A stretch of DNA of 21,996 bases. Origin: DATDAH01 sp036525535 (GTDB lineage: Bacteria; Actinomycetota; Acidimicrobiia; Acidimicrobiales; DATDAH01). The notes below the pieces were generated by a model that saw nothing but the letters and a program-made list of their open reading frames with translations, searched no databases and had not been told where the DNA came from. Of this stretch, positions 12,758 through 20,620 are shown in pieces. Position 1 is the first letter of the stretch. Each line of letters starts with the position of its first letter. The translations under genes were made by a program, and so were the position numbers. The DNA lies in assembly GCA_036525535.1 (NCBI GenBank), contig DATDAH010000072.1, forward strand, positions 1 through 21,996, read 5' to 3'.

Positions 12758-13627
12758 ATGCGTCACTTCCGGATCCTCGTGGCCCTGATCGCCGTCGTGA
12801 TGGGCCTCGCGGCGTCGCCGGGGGCGCCTCCCGCGGCCGCGGGCGCGGGTTCCCGCGCCGACGCCATGATCCGCATGGTCGGCCAGGCCTCCTGGGCCGG
12901 GAACGGCATCTACAACACGACCGGCGCCGGTCAGGCCCGGGAGCGGCGGATCGGGGCGACCGGACGCGGGATCTTCTACATCCACGTGGAGAACGACGGT
13001 GCGGCCGCCGCCGACTACCGGGTGTCGGGCTCCCTGCACACGGCCCGCTTCTCCGTCCGCTACAAGGTCGGCTCGCTGGACGTCAGCGATGCCGTCAAGG
13101 ACGGTCGGTACCAGATCAACAACCTCGCCCCCGGCGCCCATCGGACCATCACGGTCGAGGTGCGCACCCGGCACGCGGTGCCCAGGGGCACGGCCTTCTC
13201 GGCGCGGCTCCGGTCCCGGTCGATGGCCGACGCCACCGTCGACGTCACCCGGGCAACAGTGGTCCGACCGCTCTACAGCGAAGACCAGGCCACCGTGCTC
13301 GGCCAGATCAACGGCTCACGGGCGTCGAACAACCGGGCGCCGCTCGCCATGCACCGGATGCTGGCGGACAAGGCCCAGGCCTGGTCCGCCCACCTCGCCG
13401 CCATCGGGCACCTGGCGCACTCGAACCTCACCTCCGGCGTCCCCTCGGGCTGGGAGGCCCTCGCCGAGAACGTCGGCTACAACCAGGACCTCGCCTCGGT
13501 GCACCAGGCGTTCCTCGCCTCCAGTGGTCACCGGGCCAACCTGCTCGGGCCCTACAACTACGTGGGTACGGGCGTGACCCGCTCCGGCGGCCGGGTGTGG
13601 GTCGTGCACGTGTTCATGCGGACCTGA
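12758..13627 (+). CDS. Secreted CAP-domain protein with N-terminal beta-rich domain
   Basis: This 289-residue protein starts with a signal peptide (basic MRHFR, hydrophobic core to about residue 19, cleavage probably near the Ala-rich 25-31). The C-terminal CAP/SCP domain (about 174-289) carries INGSRASNNRAPLAMH, HLAHSNL (H221), WEALAENVGY (E237), SSGHRANLL (H258) and the closing strand WVVHVFM; these His/Glu positions are those of bacterial CAP proteins such as YkwD. The region 33-168 is a predicted beta-rich domain without cysteines (IFYIHVENDGAAAADYRV, then HRTITVEVRTRHAVPRGT), resembling a CARDB- or Ig-like fold; this assignment is weak. It is probably exported; the CAP function in bacteria is largely unknown. 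It is three bases from the converging glutamine-synthetase-family gene. Confidence 0.88.
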   Translation: MRHFRILVALIAVVMGLAASPGAPPAAAGAGSRADAMIRMVGQASWAGNGIYNTTGAGQARERRIGATGRGIFYIHVENDGAAAADYRVSGSLHTARFSVRYKVGSLDVSDAVKDGRYQINNLAPGAHRTITVEVRTRHAVPRGTAFSARLRSRSMADATVDVTRATVVRPLYSEDQATVLGQINGSRASNNRAPLAMHRMLADKAQAWSAHLAAIGHLAHSNLTSGVPSGWEALAENVGYNQDLASVHQAFLASSGHRANLLGPYNYVGTGVTRSGGRVWVVHVFMRT

Positions 13628-13630
13628 GGC

Positions 13631-15004
13631 TCAGAGCCGCTCGAAGCCCCGACGGACCTCCCAGTCCGTGACGTACTTGTTGAACTCGTTCCACTCCTGC
13701 ACGGCCGTGTTGACCAGATGCCGGTGGACGACCTCGCCGAAGGCCTCGCGGGCCACCGTCGACCCCTCCAGCAGCTCGATGGCATCGACCAGCGTGTGGG
13801 GCACCCGGAGCAGGTCCTCGGCCTCGTAGCCGTTGCCTTCGTAAGGGTCGCCCGGATCGAGGCCGTTCTCGATGCCGTGCAGGCCGGCGGCGACCTTGGC
13901 CGCCAGGGCGAGATAGGGGTTGGCGTCAGCCCCGGGGATGCGGGACTCGACCCGGTACCCCTGGCCGTGGCTGACGACCCGCAGGCCCAGGGTGCAGTTG
14001 TCCCTGCCCCAGCCGATGGCCGTGGGGGCCCAGGAGTCGGGCTGGTAGCGCTTGTAGGAGTTGACGAAGGGGGCGTAACACCAGGCCAGCTCACGGGTGG
14101 CGGCCATCTGGCCCCCCAGCCAGCCCCGGAACACGTCGCTCATGTGGTGGTTGCCGTCCTCGTCCCACATCAGTGAGGTCTCGCCGTCGGCGTCCCACAC
14201 GCTGGAGTGGATGTGGCAGCTGGAGCCGACCTTGTCGAAGGCGTACTTGGCCATGAAGGTGATCGCCTGCCCGTTGAGGGCCGCGATCTCCTTGACGCCG
14301 TTCTTGTAGATGGTGTGGCGGTCGGCCATCTCCAGCGCTTCGGCGTAGTACAGGTTGATCTCGTGCTGGCCGTGCTCGGCCTCGCCCTTGGAGAACTCGA
14401 CGGGCACCCCGGCGCCGTCCATCCCGTTGCGGATCTGACGGATCAGGTACTCGTCCTTGGTGGTCTGGAGGATGTGGTAGTCGAGGATGTAGTCGTTCTG
14501 TGGCGTGAGGCCCCGGTAGCCACTGTCGGCCGCTTCCTCGTAGGACTGGCGGAAGAGGATGAACTCGAGCTCGGTCCCGCACTTGATCGTGTAGCCCAGC
14601 GCCGCCGCCTTCTCCAGCTGGCGGCGCAGGATGGTCCGAGGGGCGACCTCGACGGGCTCACCCGTCTCCTCCTCGAACAGGTCGCAGACGACGAGGGCGG
14701 TGGCCTCCAGCCACGGGATCCGGCGCAGGGTGGCCAGGTCGGGCCGACAGCTGAAGTCGCCGTAGCCCTTCTCCCAGGTGGCGTACTCGTAACCCGGGAG
14801 GACGTTCATGTCGACATCGACCGTCAACAGGTAGTTGCAGGCCTCGACCGAGCCGTCGATCACGTTGTCCAGGAAGTAGTGCCCGGTGACCCGCTTGCCC
14901 ATGAGGCGACCCTGTAGGTCAGGGAAGACGACGAGGACGGTGTCGATGTCTCCCGAGCGGATCTGGTCTTCGAGGTCGCTGCGCTCCAGCGGTGACGGGG
15001 CCAT
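13631..15004 (-). CDS. Glutamine synthetase family ligase, probably gamma-glutamylpolyamine synthetase-like
   Basis: This 457-residue protein belongs to the glutamine synthetase superfamily, which uses ATP to couple glutamate to an amine. Key blocks are GTELEFILFR (metal-binding Glu), EFSKGEAEHGQHEINL, FMAKYAFDKVGSSCHIHSSVW (metal-binding His), NSYKRYQPDSWAPTAIGWG and VESRIPGADANPYLALAA. Where true glutamine synthetases have an NRSA.IR block this one has GRDNCTLGLRV, and it lacks the C-terminal adenylylation loop, so it is a paralogue of the GlnA3/PuuA kind. The divergent aldehyde dehydrogenase fits degradation of gamma-glutamylated polyamines or similar amines, but other amines such as ethanolamine (GlnA4 type) are possible. 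The ATG at 15004 is chosen because similarity begins there; upstream codons are low-complexity Arg/Pro. Confidence 0.88.
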   Translation of the reverse strand: MAPSPLERSDLEDQIRSGDIDTVLVVFPDLQGRLMGKRVTGHYFLDNVIDGSVEACNYLLTVDVDMNVLPGYEYATWEKGYGDFSCRPDLATLRRIPWLEATALVVCDLFEEETGEPVEVAPRTILRRQLEKAAALGYTIKCGTELEFILFRQSYEEAADSGYRGLTPQNDYILDYHILQTTKDEYLIRQIRNGMDGAGVPVEFSKGEAEHGQHEINLYYAEALEMADRHTIYKNGVKEIAALNGQAITFMAKYAFDKVGSSCHIHSSVWDADGETSLMWDEDGNHHMSDVFRGWLGGQMAATRELAWCYAPFVNSYKRYQPDSWAPTAIGWGRDNCTLGLRVVSHGQGYRVESRIPGADANPYLALAAKVAAGLHGIENGLDPGDPYEGNGYEAEDLLRVPHTLVDAIELLEGSTVAREAFGEVVHRHLVNTAVQEWNEFNKYVTDWEVRRGFERL

Positions 15005-15045
15005 GGTCGGTGAGCATGGCACGGTCCCCGGATCTGTGCGCTCCC

Positions 15046-15051
15046 TACGAT
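15046..15051 (+). promoter_or_regulatory. Possible -10 hexamer of the aldehyde dehydrogenase gene
   Basis: TACGAT lies six bases before the ATG at 15058 in the 53-base gap between divergent genes. No Shine-Dalgarno sequence is present. Hexamer and spacing fit a leaderless actinobacterial promoter well. Confidence 0.5.
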
Positions 15052-15057
15052 GGCCCG

Positions 15058-16506
15058 ATGGCCGAACACCGTGACCTGTTGATCGGTGGCGTGCTCCGCC
15101 CCGCGGCCGAGGGCGAGACCTTCGCCGTGGCGAACCCCCACGACGGGTCGGTGATCGCGTCGGTGGCCAAGGCCGGGGCGGCCGACGTCGACGCCGCCCT
15201 GACCTGCGCGACCCGGGCATTCACCGAGGGGGCCTGGCCCCGGATGGCCGCCGTGGAGCGGGGTCGCGTCCTTTTGCGGGCCGCCGCCCTCCTGCGGGAG
15301 CGAGCGGACGAATTCGTCGCCTGTGACGTGGCCAACGCGGGCAAGCCGCTGGCCAGCGCGCAGTGGGAGGTCGAGGCCACGGCGTCCACCTTCGAGTACT
15401 ACGGCGGGGCGGCCAACAAGGTCCACGGCGAGGTGCCGCCAGTGGCCAAGCCCGGTTTGGCCGTGGTGCTGAAGGAGCCCATTGGGGTCTGTGCCCTGAT
15501 CGTGCCGTGGAACTTCCCGCTGATGATCGCCGGGTGGAAGGTGGGGCCGGCCCTGGCCTGCGGCAACACCGTGGTGCTCAAGCCGGCGACCTACACGCCC
15601 CTGTCGGCCCTCCTGCTGGGCCAGGTCCTGGTCGACGCCGGGGTCCCGGCGGACGCGGTGTCGGTGCTCCCGGGCCCGGGGGCCACCGTGGGTGACGTCC
15701 TGGTCGCCGACCCGCGGGTGCACAAGGTCAGCTTCACGGGCGAGACCACCACCGGGACCCGCATCCTCCAGCAGTCGGCGCCCAACATCGCCCGGGTCGC
15801 CCTCGAGCTCGGCGGCAAGTCACCTTGCATCGTGTTCGCCGACGCCGACCTCGACCGGGCGGCCGAGGAGCTGCCCATGGCGGTCTTCGACAACGCCGGC
15901 CAGGACTGCTGCGCCCGGGCCCGGGTCCTGGTCGAGCGTTCGGTGTACGACGACTTCGTGGCCGCGTTCGCCCGCCACACGGAGGCCGTGCGGGTCGGCG
16001 CCCCGACCGCAGACGGCACGCAGATGGGGCCGCTGATCTCGACCCGCCAGCGGGACTCGGTGGCCGGCTACGTCGCCCTGGGCCAGGAGGAGGGGGCCGA
16101 GCTGGTCACCGGCGGCGAGGCTCCGGACGCCGACGAGCTCGGGGCCGGCAGCTACCTGACCCCGGCCGTCCTCGCCGGCGTGGACAACGACATGCGGGTG
16201 GCCCGCGAGGAGATCTTCGGCCCGGTGGCCACGGTCATCCCGTTCGACACCGAGGCCGACGGGGTGGCGCTGGCCAACGACTCGATCTACGGCCTGTCGG
16301 GCTCGCTCTGGACCCGGGACCTCGGTCGGTCAATCCGCATGGCCAAAACGGTGCGGACCGGTGTCCTGTCCGTCAACTCCAACTCCTCCGTGCACCAGGA
16401 GGCCCCGTTCGGGGGTTACAAGCAGAGTGGCCTCGGTCGGGAGAGCGGCCTGGCCGCCATGGCCGCCTACACCGAGCAGAAGACGGTCTTCTTCGCCGAC
16501 GCCTGA
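15058..16506 (+). CDS. NAD(P)-dependent aldehyde dehydrogenase (gamma-(glutamyl)aminobutyraldehyde dehydrogenase-like)
   Basis: This 482-residue class-3-fold aldehyde dehydrogenase oxidises an aldehyde to the acid. It has PWNFP (N152), VLKPA (K175), FTGETTTG, the general base E250 in LELGGKSP, the catalytic cysteine C284 in NAGQDCCA, and EEIFGPV near the C-terminus. All catalytic residues are present. Sequence style and the divergent gamma-glutamyl ligase gene suggest oxidation of an aminobutyraldehyde or its gamma-glutamyl form during amine catabolism (compare PuuC, KauB). The substrate is inferred from context; betaine-aldehyde or general aldehydes remain possible. The ATG at 15058 follows a good -10 hexamer by six bases. 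It converges with the methyltransferase gene 16 bases away. Confidence 0.93.
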   Translation: MAEHRDLLIGGVLRPAAEGETFAVANPHDGSVIASVAKAGAADVDAALTCATRAFTEGAWPRMAAVERGRVLLRAAALLRERADEFVACDVANAGKPLASAQWEVEATASTFEYYGGAANKVHGEVPPVAKPGLAVVLKEPIGVCALIVPWNFPLMIAGWKVGPALACGNTVVLKPATYTPLSALLLGQVLVDAGVPADAVSVLPGPGATVGDVLVADPRVHKVSFTGETTTGTRILQQSAPNIARVALELGGKSPCIVFADADLDRAAEELPMAVFDNAGQDCCARARVLVERSVYDDFVAAFARHTEAVRVGAPTADGTQMGPLISTRQRDSVAGYVALGQEEGAELVTGGEAPDADELGAGSYLTPAVLAGVDNDMRVAREEIFGPVATVIPFDTEADGVALANDSIYGLSGSLWTRDLGRSIRMAKTVRTGVLSVNSNSSVHQEAPFGGYKQSGLGRESGLAAMAAYTEQKTVFFADA

Positions 16507-16522
16507 GCCGGCGCCCGGGCCC

Positions 16523-17110
16523 TCAGCCCGCGGGCCGGAGGAGGCCGATGAGGTGGCTCCGGAGCGGGCCGAGGTGATGGAGCCGCTGGTACTGGCGGGG
16601 GAGGGCCCGGGCCAGAGCAGGGGCCAGGGTGATCGTCTCCAGCTCCCGGTCGGCGCCGGGGAAGAGGCCGGCCAGGTCATGGCGGCTGACGGGGCGGGTG
16701 GCCCGATTGGCCGGGCTGGGCCAGCGCTGGTCGTACCAGAGCACGACACCGTCGGGGGTGAGCGTGCGGACGATCTCCGCAGCAATGACCCGGCGATGGC
16801 CTTCGGCCGGGATCGAGCTGAACACCTCCATGGCCAACACGACGTCGAAGGAGGCTGCTGGGAAGGGGAGGCGGGCGCCGTCGGCCTGAGCCACGGGCCC
16901 GGGCGCGAGCCGGAGCCGGAGGATCCCGAGGTCGATGCCGACGCCCCGGACGCCGAGAGCGCTCAGGGTCTCACCCCGGCCGCAGCCGAGGTCGAGGGCC
17001 CGACGCACCGGTCGTCCCAGGTGGTCGAGGAGCTGACGGGCCCGCTCGTCGCGCTGCTCGTGCATGGCCTGGTCGGCCGGGTCGCTGGCGCCCGAGGGGG
17101 GTGTGGTCAT
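16523..17110 (-). CDS. Class I SAM-dependent methyltransferase
   Basis: This 195-residue protein shows the Rossmann methyltransferase motifs: ALDLGCGRGETL (motif I, about 38-49), GVGIDLG (57-62, acidic residue for the SAM ribose), AQADGARLPF (motif II/III, 75-83), SFDVVLAMEVFSSIP (motif IV, 87-101) and LTPDGVVLWYD (motif V). The pattern is that of the Methyltransf_11 group, which methylates small molecules or glycan/lipid substrates. The basic C-terminal part (about 165-195) contains a repeated hydrophobic helix and could contact membrane or partner. The ATG at 17110 lies 13 bases after the DUF4012 stop, so the two form an operon; the longer in-frame reading into DUF4012 is rejected. The substrate is unknown, with an envelope glycan or lipid the favoured guess. 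Confidence 0.9.
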   Translation of the reverse strand: MTTPPSGASDPADQAMHEQRDERARQLLDHLGRPVRRALDLGCGRGETLSALGVRGVGIDLGILRLRLAPGPVAQADGARLPFPAASFDVVLAMEVFSSIPAEGHRRVIAAEIVRTLTPDGVVLWYDQRWPSPANRATRPVSRHDLAGLFPGADRELETITLAPALARALPRQYQRLHHLGPLRSHLIGLLRPAG

Positions 17111-17123
17111 CGGCCCGGCACGG

Positions 17124-19478
17124 TCAGTCGTCGGTGATCCCGGCGAGGAGGAGGTGGTCCTCGCTGTCGTTCCAGCGGCCGGTGACTTCGTTGCCGTCCT
17201 CGGTGAAGCCGTTGCCGGTGGCGTCGTCGAACTGCCAGCCGTCATCGAGAGCCACGTCGACCGTGACCTCATCGGGATTGATGGTCGGCTGGCCGGCGAC
17301 CGTCAGCCGGTAGCCGTCGGTGAGGTCGACCCCGCCGTCCAGCTCGAAGGTGACCGTCACGGTGCCGCCGGGCGGCACGGTGACGTACTGCGCGTAGACG
17401 TTCAGGCCGAACTCCTGCTCGAACTCGACGTCCAGGGGGACGCCGTCGACCGACGCCGCGGACAACGAGTGCGGGGTGTACAGGGAGAGGTACATGATGT
17501 TGTTGCCCGGAGGCAGGTCCGGCAGGTTGGGGGTGCCCCCGGCTTCGTTCACCCCGATGATGACATCCGGCAGCCCCCCCGCCGGGGCCTCGTTCACCAG
17601 CGTCACCGTGGCCGTGGCCTCGACCGCTCCGGTGTCGGGGTCGACGGTGGCCTCGTAGCCGACCTGGCGGGTGAGGAACGAGTCCCCCTTGTTGTGGGCG
17701 CTGTTCGTGGTGGTGACGGCGACGACGTCGCCGCCGTCGCGGCGGGGGAAGGTCCCGTCGAGGCCGATCTGCTCGAAGAAGGCCTGCTCCTCGGGGTGGA
17801 AGCTGTGGGCCAGGAGGCGCCCCTGGTCGACCATCGGACCGAGGACCTCGGTGACCCGTCGGGGGCCGGGGAGGTCGCCGGCGGTCAGGGCCTCGAACGT
17901 GCGACGACTGGCCTCCTCCAGGAAGTCCTTGCGGACGTCCCGATCCCCGAACGTGAGGTACTGCTCGCGGAGCAGGACGTCGGCCGCATTGTCGACGGTG
18001 AGGGGCGTCGGGTAGCCCTCGACGGTGATGGGCCCGGTGAAGGTGAGCAGCGCCTGGAGGGCGATCGGGTCGACCAGGATCACGCCGTCCAGCTCCTGAC
18101 CGCCCGACTCGGCGTAGACCTGCGCGATGACCCTGGCCACCGACGGGAGGTCGGGGGACATGGTGATGTCGCCGGGCTCGATGCCTGGCGCGAAGCGCCC
18201 GTAGCGGGCCACGAAGTCGGCCGGGGCGGGTGGGGCGGTGACGGTGGCGTCCATGGCGCGCAGCGGCCGCTCGAGCGCGTCGATCTCGTCGGAACGGGCC
18301 AGGTTGAGGTCGCCCTCGTTGGCGGTGAGCACGCCGAAGTTGCCCATGAAGCCCCCGAGCGCCCGTTGCTCGGCGGGGGTGACGAAGGCCAGGAAGTAGC
18401 GGCGCAGGCCGTGGCCTCCGAACAGGCCCGGGGCCACGGCGACGCCTGCCTGGGCGATCTCGGCCTGGGGGCGGGCTTCGTCGATCTCGGCGGCGAACTC
18501 GTCGACCCGGCTGGCCAGTGGGGGCAGCAGCCAGCCGCTGTTCACCGTCGTGACCGTGTCGTCGGCGGCCGCCAGAGCGGCCTCTGCCTCGGCCAGGGGG
18601 GCATCGAACGCGGACACCTGCCTGAGGTCCAGAGCGCCATCGGTGAACCGGAGCTCCTCGATCGGGGCGTCCTGGGCCGCGCCGGACGCGGTTGCGGCCA
18701 GGTCGGCACCCGCCGAGGTGATGTCCTCGACCGCTCGGGCGTGCTGGCCGAGGAGCGGCACGGCCCGTCCGGCCAGCGCCCACGGGGCGGTCAGGCTGTC
18801 GTTGGCTTCGGTGAAGGCGTCGGCCGCGGCGTCGAACTGCTCGACGGACGCGGCCTCCTCGCCGTCGCGGGCGGCATCGAACCCGGACTGGGCGGCGTCG
18901 ATGCCGGCGGCCACGGATGAACGGGCCTCGACCACGACCAGGGCCTGGGCGATGGCGAGGCCGGTGGCGGTGAGGCCGAAGGCCACCGCACCCACCTGCA
19001 CGGTGCGTCGGATCGGTTGGCTGGCGCGCCGGTAACCGGACACGAGCGCGGGGAGCACTCCGGCCGCGGCCACCAGCGAGGCCAAGCCGTAGGGATCGTC
19101 GAGGTCCAGGCGCAGCAGGCTCTGAAGGGCGAGGGCCAGGACCACGGCCCCCACGACCCGGGTCCGGCGTTCCCCCACGACGCTGACGAGGGTGATGACC
19201 AGCCCGAGCAGGGCGGGGGCGGCCACGGCCAGGTCGGGGGCGGCCGCGGCCCCGATGGCGGCGGCGGTGAGCCAGGTCCAGCGCCGGGCCTTCGCGCCGG
19301 CCAGGACGACGACGACGGCGAACCCGGCGGACCACACGATGTCGGCCGGGCGCCAGCCCGTGGGCTCGCAGGAAGCGAGGACGGCCCCGATGGCGGCGGC
19401 CCCGGCCGCGGCGGCGACCGCGAGGTGATCCACCCGGGTCGGGGGTCGGGCCGGGGGGTCAGGGGGCAGGAGGGGCAT
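17124..19478 (-). CDS. DUF4012 family multi-spanning membrane protein
   Basis: This 784-residue protein has a proline-rich start, then about six or seven hydrophobic segments (near 18-36, 46-62, 68-103, 107-122, 131-148, 160-183). An Ala/Asp/Glu-rich helical, coiled-coil-like stretch follows (about 186-345). The DUF4012 core begins near 345 with PGLFGGHGLRRYFLAFVTPAEQRALGGF-type sequence containing GNFGVLTANEGD, and is followed by LDGVILVDPIALQALL; the last 180 residues are beta-rich. DUF4012 has no established biochemical function; members often lie in exopolysaccharide or envelope loci. The large C-terminal part is probably outside the membrane. Downstream methyltransferase, divergent epimerase and the nearby DprE1 homologue fit an envelope role. 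The ATG at 19478 is the only start codon after the last upstream TANNNT. Confidence 0.87.
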   Translation of the reverse strand: MPLLPPDPPARPPTRVDHLAVAAAAGAAAIGAVLASCEPTGWRPADIVWSAGFAVVVVLAGAKARRWTWLTAAAIGAAAAPDLAVAAPALLGLVITLVSVVGERRTRVVGAVVLALALQSLLRLDLDDPYGLASLVAAAGVLPALVSGYRRASQPIRRTVQVGAVAFGLTATGLAIAQALVVVEARSSVAAGIDAAQSGFDAARDGEEAASVEQFDAAADAFTEANDSLTAPWALAGRAVPLLGQHARAVEDITSAGADLAATASGAAQDAPIEELRFTDGALDLRQVSAFDAPLAEAEAALAAADDTVTTVNSGWLLPPLASRVDEFAAEIDEARPQAEIAQAGVAVAPGLFGGHGLRRYFLAFVTPAEQRALGGFMGNFGVLTANEGDLNLARSDEIDALERPLRAMDATVTAPPAPADFVARYGRFAPGIEPGDITMSPDLPSVARVIAQVYAESGGQELDGVILVDPIALQALLTFTGPITVEGYPTPLTVDNAADVLLREQYLTFGDRDVRKDFLEEASRRTFEALTAGDLPGPRRVTEVLGPMVDQGRLLAHSFHPEEQAFFEQIGLDGTFPRRDGGDVVAVTTTNSAHNKGDSFLTRQVGYEATVDPDTGAVEATATVTLVNEAPAGGLPDVIIGVNEAGGTPNLPDLPPGNNIMYLSLYTPHSLSAASVDGVPLDVEFEQEFGLNVYAQYVTVPPGGTVTVTFELDGGVDLTDGYRLTVAGQPTINPDEVTVDVALDDGWQFDDATGNGFTEDGNEVTGRWNDSEDHLLLAGITDD

Positions 19479-19531
19479 CGTGGCAGTGCGGAGCGCGGAC
19501 CCCGAGGACCTCGGGCCGAACGGGCCCGCTG

Positions 19532-19537
19532 AATCTA
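19532..19537 (-). promoter_or_regulatory. Possible -10 hexamer of the DUF4012-methyltransferase operon
   Basis: The minus strand reads TAGATT, 53 bases before the DUF4012 ATG, giving an untranslated leader of roughly 45 bases. It lies in the 115-base divergent region shared with the epimerase side. No matching -35 is obvious. Confidence 0.3.
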
Positions 19538-19593
19538 GCGAAGCGGGCCGGGAGAGAGTCGGCAGGGCCGGCGGCTGCCAGACTGAGGCCCCC

Positions 19594-19686
19594 ATGCGGT
19601 TCCTCGTCACCGGCGCGCCCGACCTCGGCTCCCACCTCGCCCGGCCCCTGGTCGACGGCGTCCCAGGTGTCCGGGCGACCGCTTAG
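19594..19686 (+). pseudogene. Thirty-codon relic of a Rossmann/epimerase N-terminus
   Basis: An ATG-started 30-codon frame begins MRFLVTGAPDLGSHLARPL, very similar in layout to the start of the next gene (MRVLVTGGAGFIGANLCRSL), including the spaced glycines and the following helix. It then ends in TAG, two bases before the GTG of the full-length epimerase and in another frame. It looks like a decayed partial duplication of an SDR gene start. It may still be translated and couple ribosomes to the downstream GTG. A stand-alone peptide function is unlikely. Confidence 0.55.
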
Positions 19687-19688
19687 CG

Positions 19689-20612
19689 GTGCGGGTCCTG
19701 GTCACCGGCGGGGCCGGGTTCATCGGGGCCAATCTGTGCCGCTCGCTGCTCGCCGACGGCCACGACGTCCGAGTGCTCGACGACCTGTCGACGGGCCGGC
19801 TCGGCAACCTCGACGGGCTATCGCTCGACCTGGTCGAAGGTTCGATCGTCGAGCCCGCCGTCATCGCGGGGGCGGCCGCCGACGTCGACCGCATCGTCCA
19901 CTTGGCGGCCCGGGCCTCGGTACCCCGTTCCATCGCCGAGCCCGTCGCCGCCCATGAGGCCAACGTCACCGGCACCGTGAACGTCCTCGAGGCGGCCCGA
20001 CCCCGGGGCCTCCCCGTGATCGTGGCGTCGTCCTCGTCGGTGTACGGCGACACCGCCGTCTCGCCGAAGCACGAGGACCTCCCGGTCGCGCCTCGTAGCC
20101 CCTACGCCGCCTCCAAGCTGGCGACCGAGGGCTACGCCCTGGCCTACGGCGTGGCCTACGCCCTCCCCGTCCTGGCCCTGCGCTTCTTCAACGTCTACGG
20201 CCCGCTCCAGCCCGCCGACCACCCCTACGCCGCCGTCGTGCCCCGGTTCATCGACGCCGCGCTGGCGGGCCGGCCCGTCGAGATCCACGGCGACGGCAGC
20301 CAGAGCCGGGACTTCACCTTCGTCGGCACCGTGGTCGGCGTCCTGGGCCGAGCCGTGAACGAGGCCACGACCGCGCCCGGCCCGGTCAACCTGGCCTTCG
20401 GAACCCGGACCGACCTCCTCGACCTCGTCGCCCGCCTGGAAGCCCTCCTCGGCCAGTCGATCGCCGTGGAGCACACCGACCCCCGCCCCGGCGATGTCCA
20501 CCACTCGACGGCGGCAGGGGACCGCTTGGCGGCCCTGTTCCCCGGCGTGGCGCCGATCGACCTCGACCAGGGACTGGCGACCACGGTGGACTGGTTCCGC
20601 AGCCGCTCCTGA
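19689..20612 (+). CDS. NAD-dependent epimerase/dehydratase (UDP-glucose 4-epimerase-like)
   Basis: This 307-residue extended SDR has the NAD motif TGGAGFIG (6-13), acidic D31-D32 after beta-2 for NAD, HLAARASVP (71-79), SSSSVYGD (114-121) with the catalytic Ser, and the catalytic SPYAASK (Y139, K143). RFFNVYGP and GDGSQSRDFTFV follow, typical of UDP-hexose 4-epimerases of the GalE/WbpP kind. The reaction is probably C4 epimerisation of a nucleotide sugar for envelope polysaccharide; exact sugar specificity is not readable. The start is GTG at 19689, directly after the stop of a 30-codon relic of a similar N-terminus, suggesting translational coupling. The gene converges with the dprE1-like gene, eight bases apart. 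Confidence 0.93.
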   Translation: MRVLVTGGAGFIGANLCRSLLADGHDVRVLDDLSTGRLGNLDGLSLDLVEGSIVEPAVIAGAAADVDRIVHLAARASVPRSIAEPVAAHEANVTGTVNVLEAARPRGLPVIVASSSSVYGDTAVSPKHEDLPVAPRSPYAASKLATEGYALAYGVAYALPVLALRFFNVYGPLQPADHPYAAVVPRFIDAALAGRPVEIHGDGSQSRDFTFVGTVVGVLGRAVNEATTAPGPVNLAFGTRTDLLDLVARLEALLGQSIAVEHTDPRPGDVHHSTAAGDRLAALFPGVAPIDLDQGLATTVDWFRSRS

Positions 20613-20620
20613 CCGAGTCT

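Noticed and set aside
14494..14510. Partial resemblance to the 5' arm of the hairpin repeat
   Set aside because: It lies inside the conserved glutamine-synthetase-family coding sequence, lacks the matching second arm, and is explained by codons.
16516..16530. Short G+C hairpin between the convergent aldehyde dehydrogenase and methyltransferase genes
   Set aside because: CGGGC-N5-GCCCG has only five pairs, overlaps a stop codon and has no T-tract; such hairpins are expected by chance at this composition.
17064..18920. Plus-strand open frame opposite the DUF4012 gene
   Set aside because: Gly/Val/Asp-rich shadow of a recognised family on the other strand.
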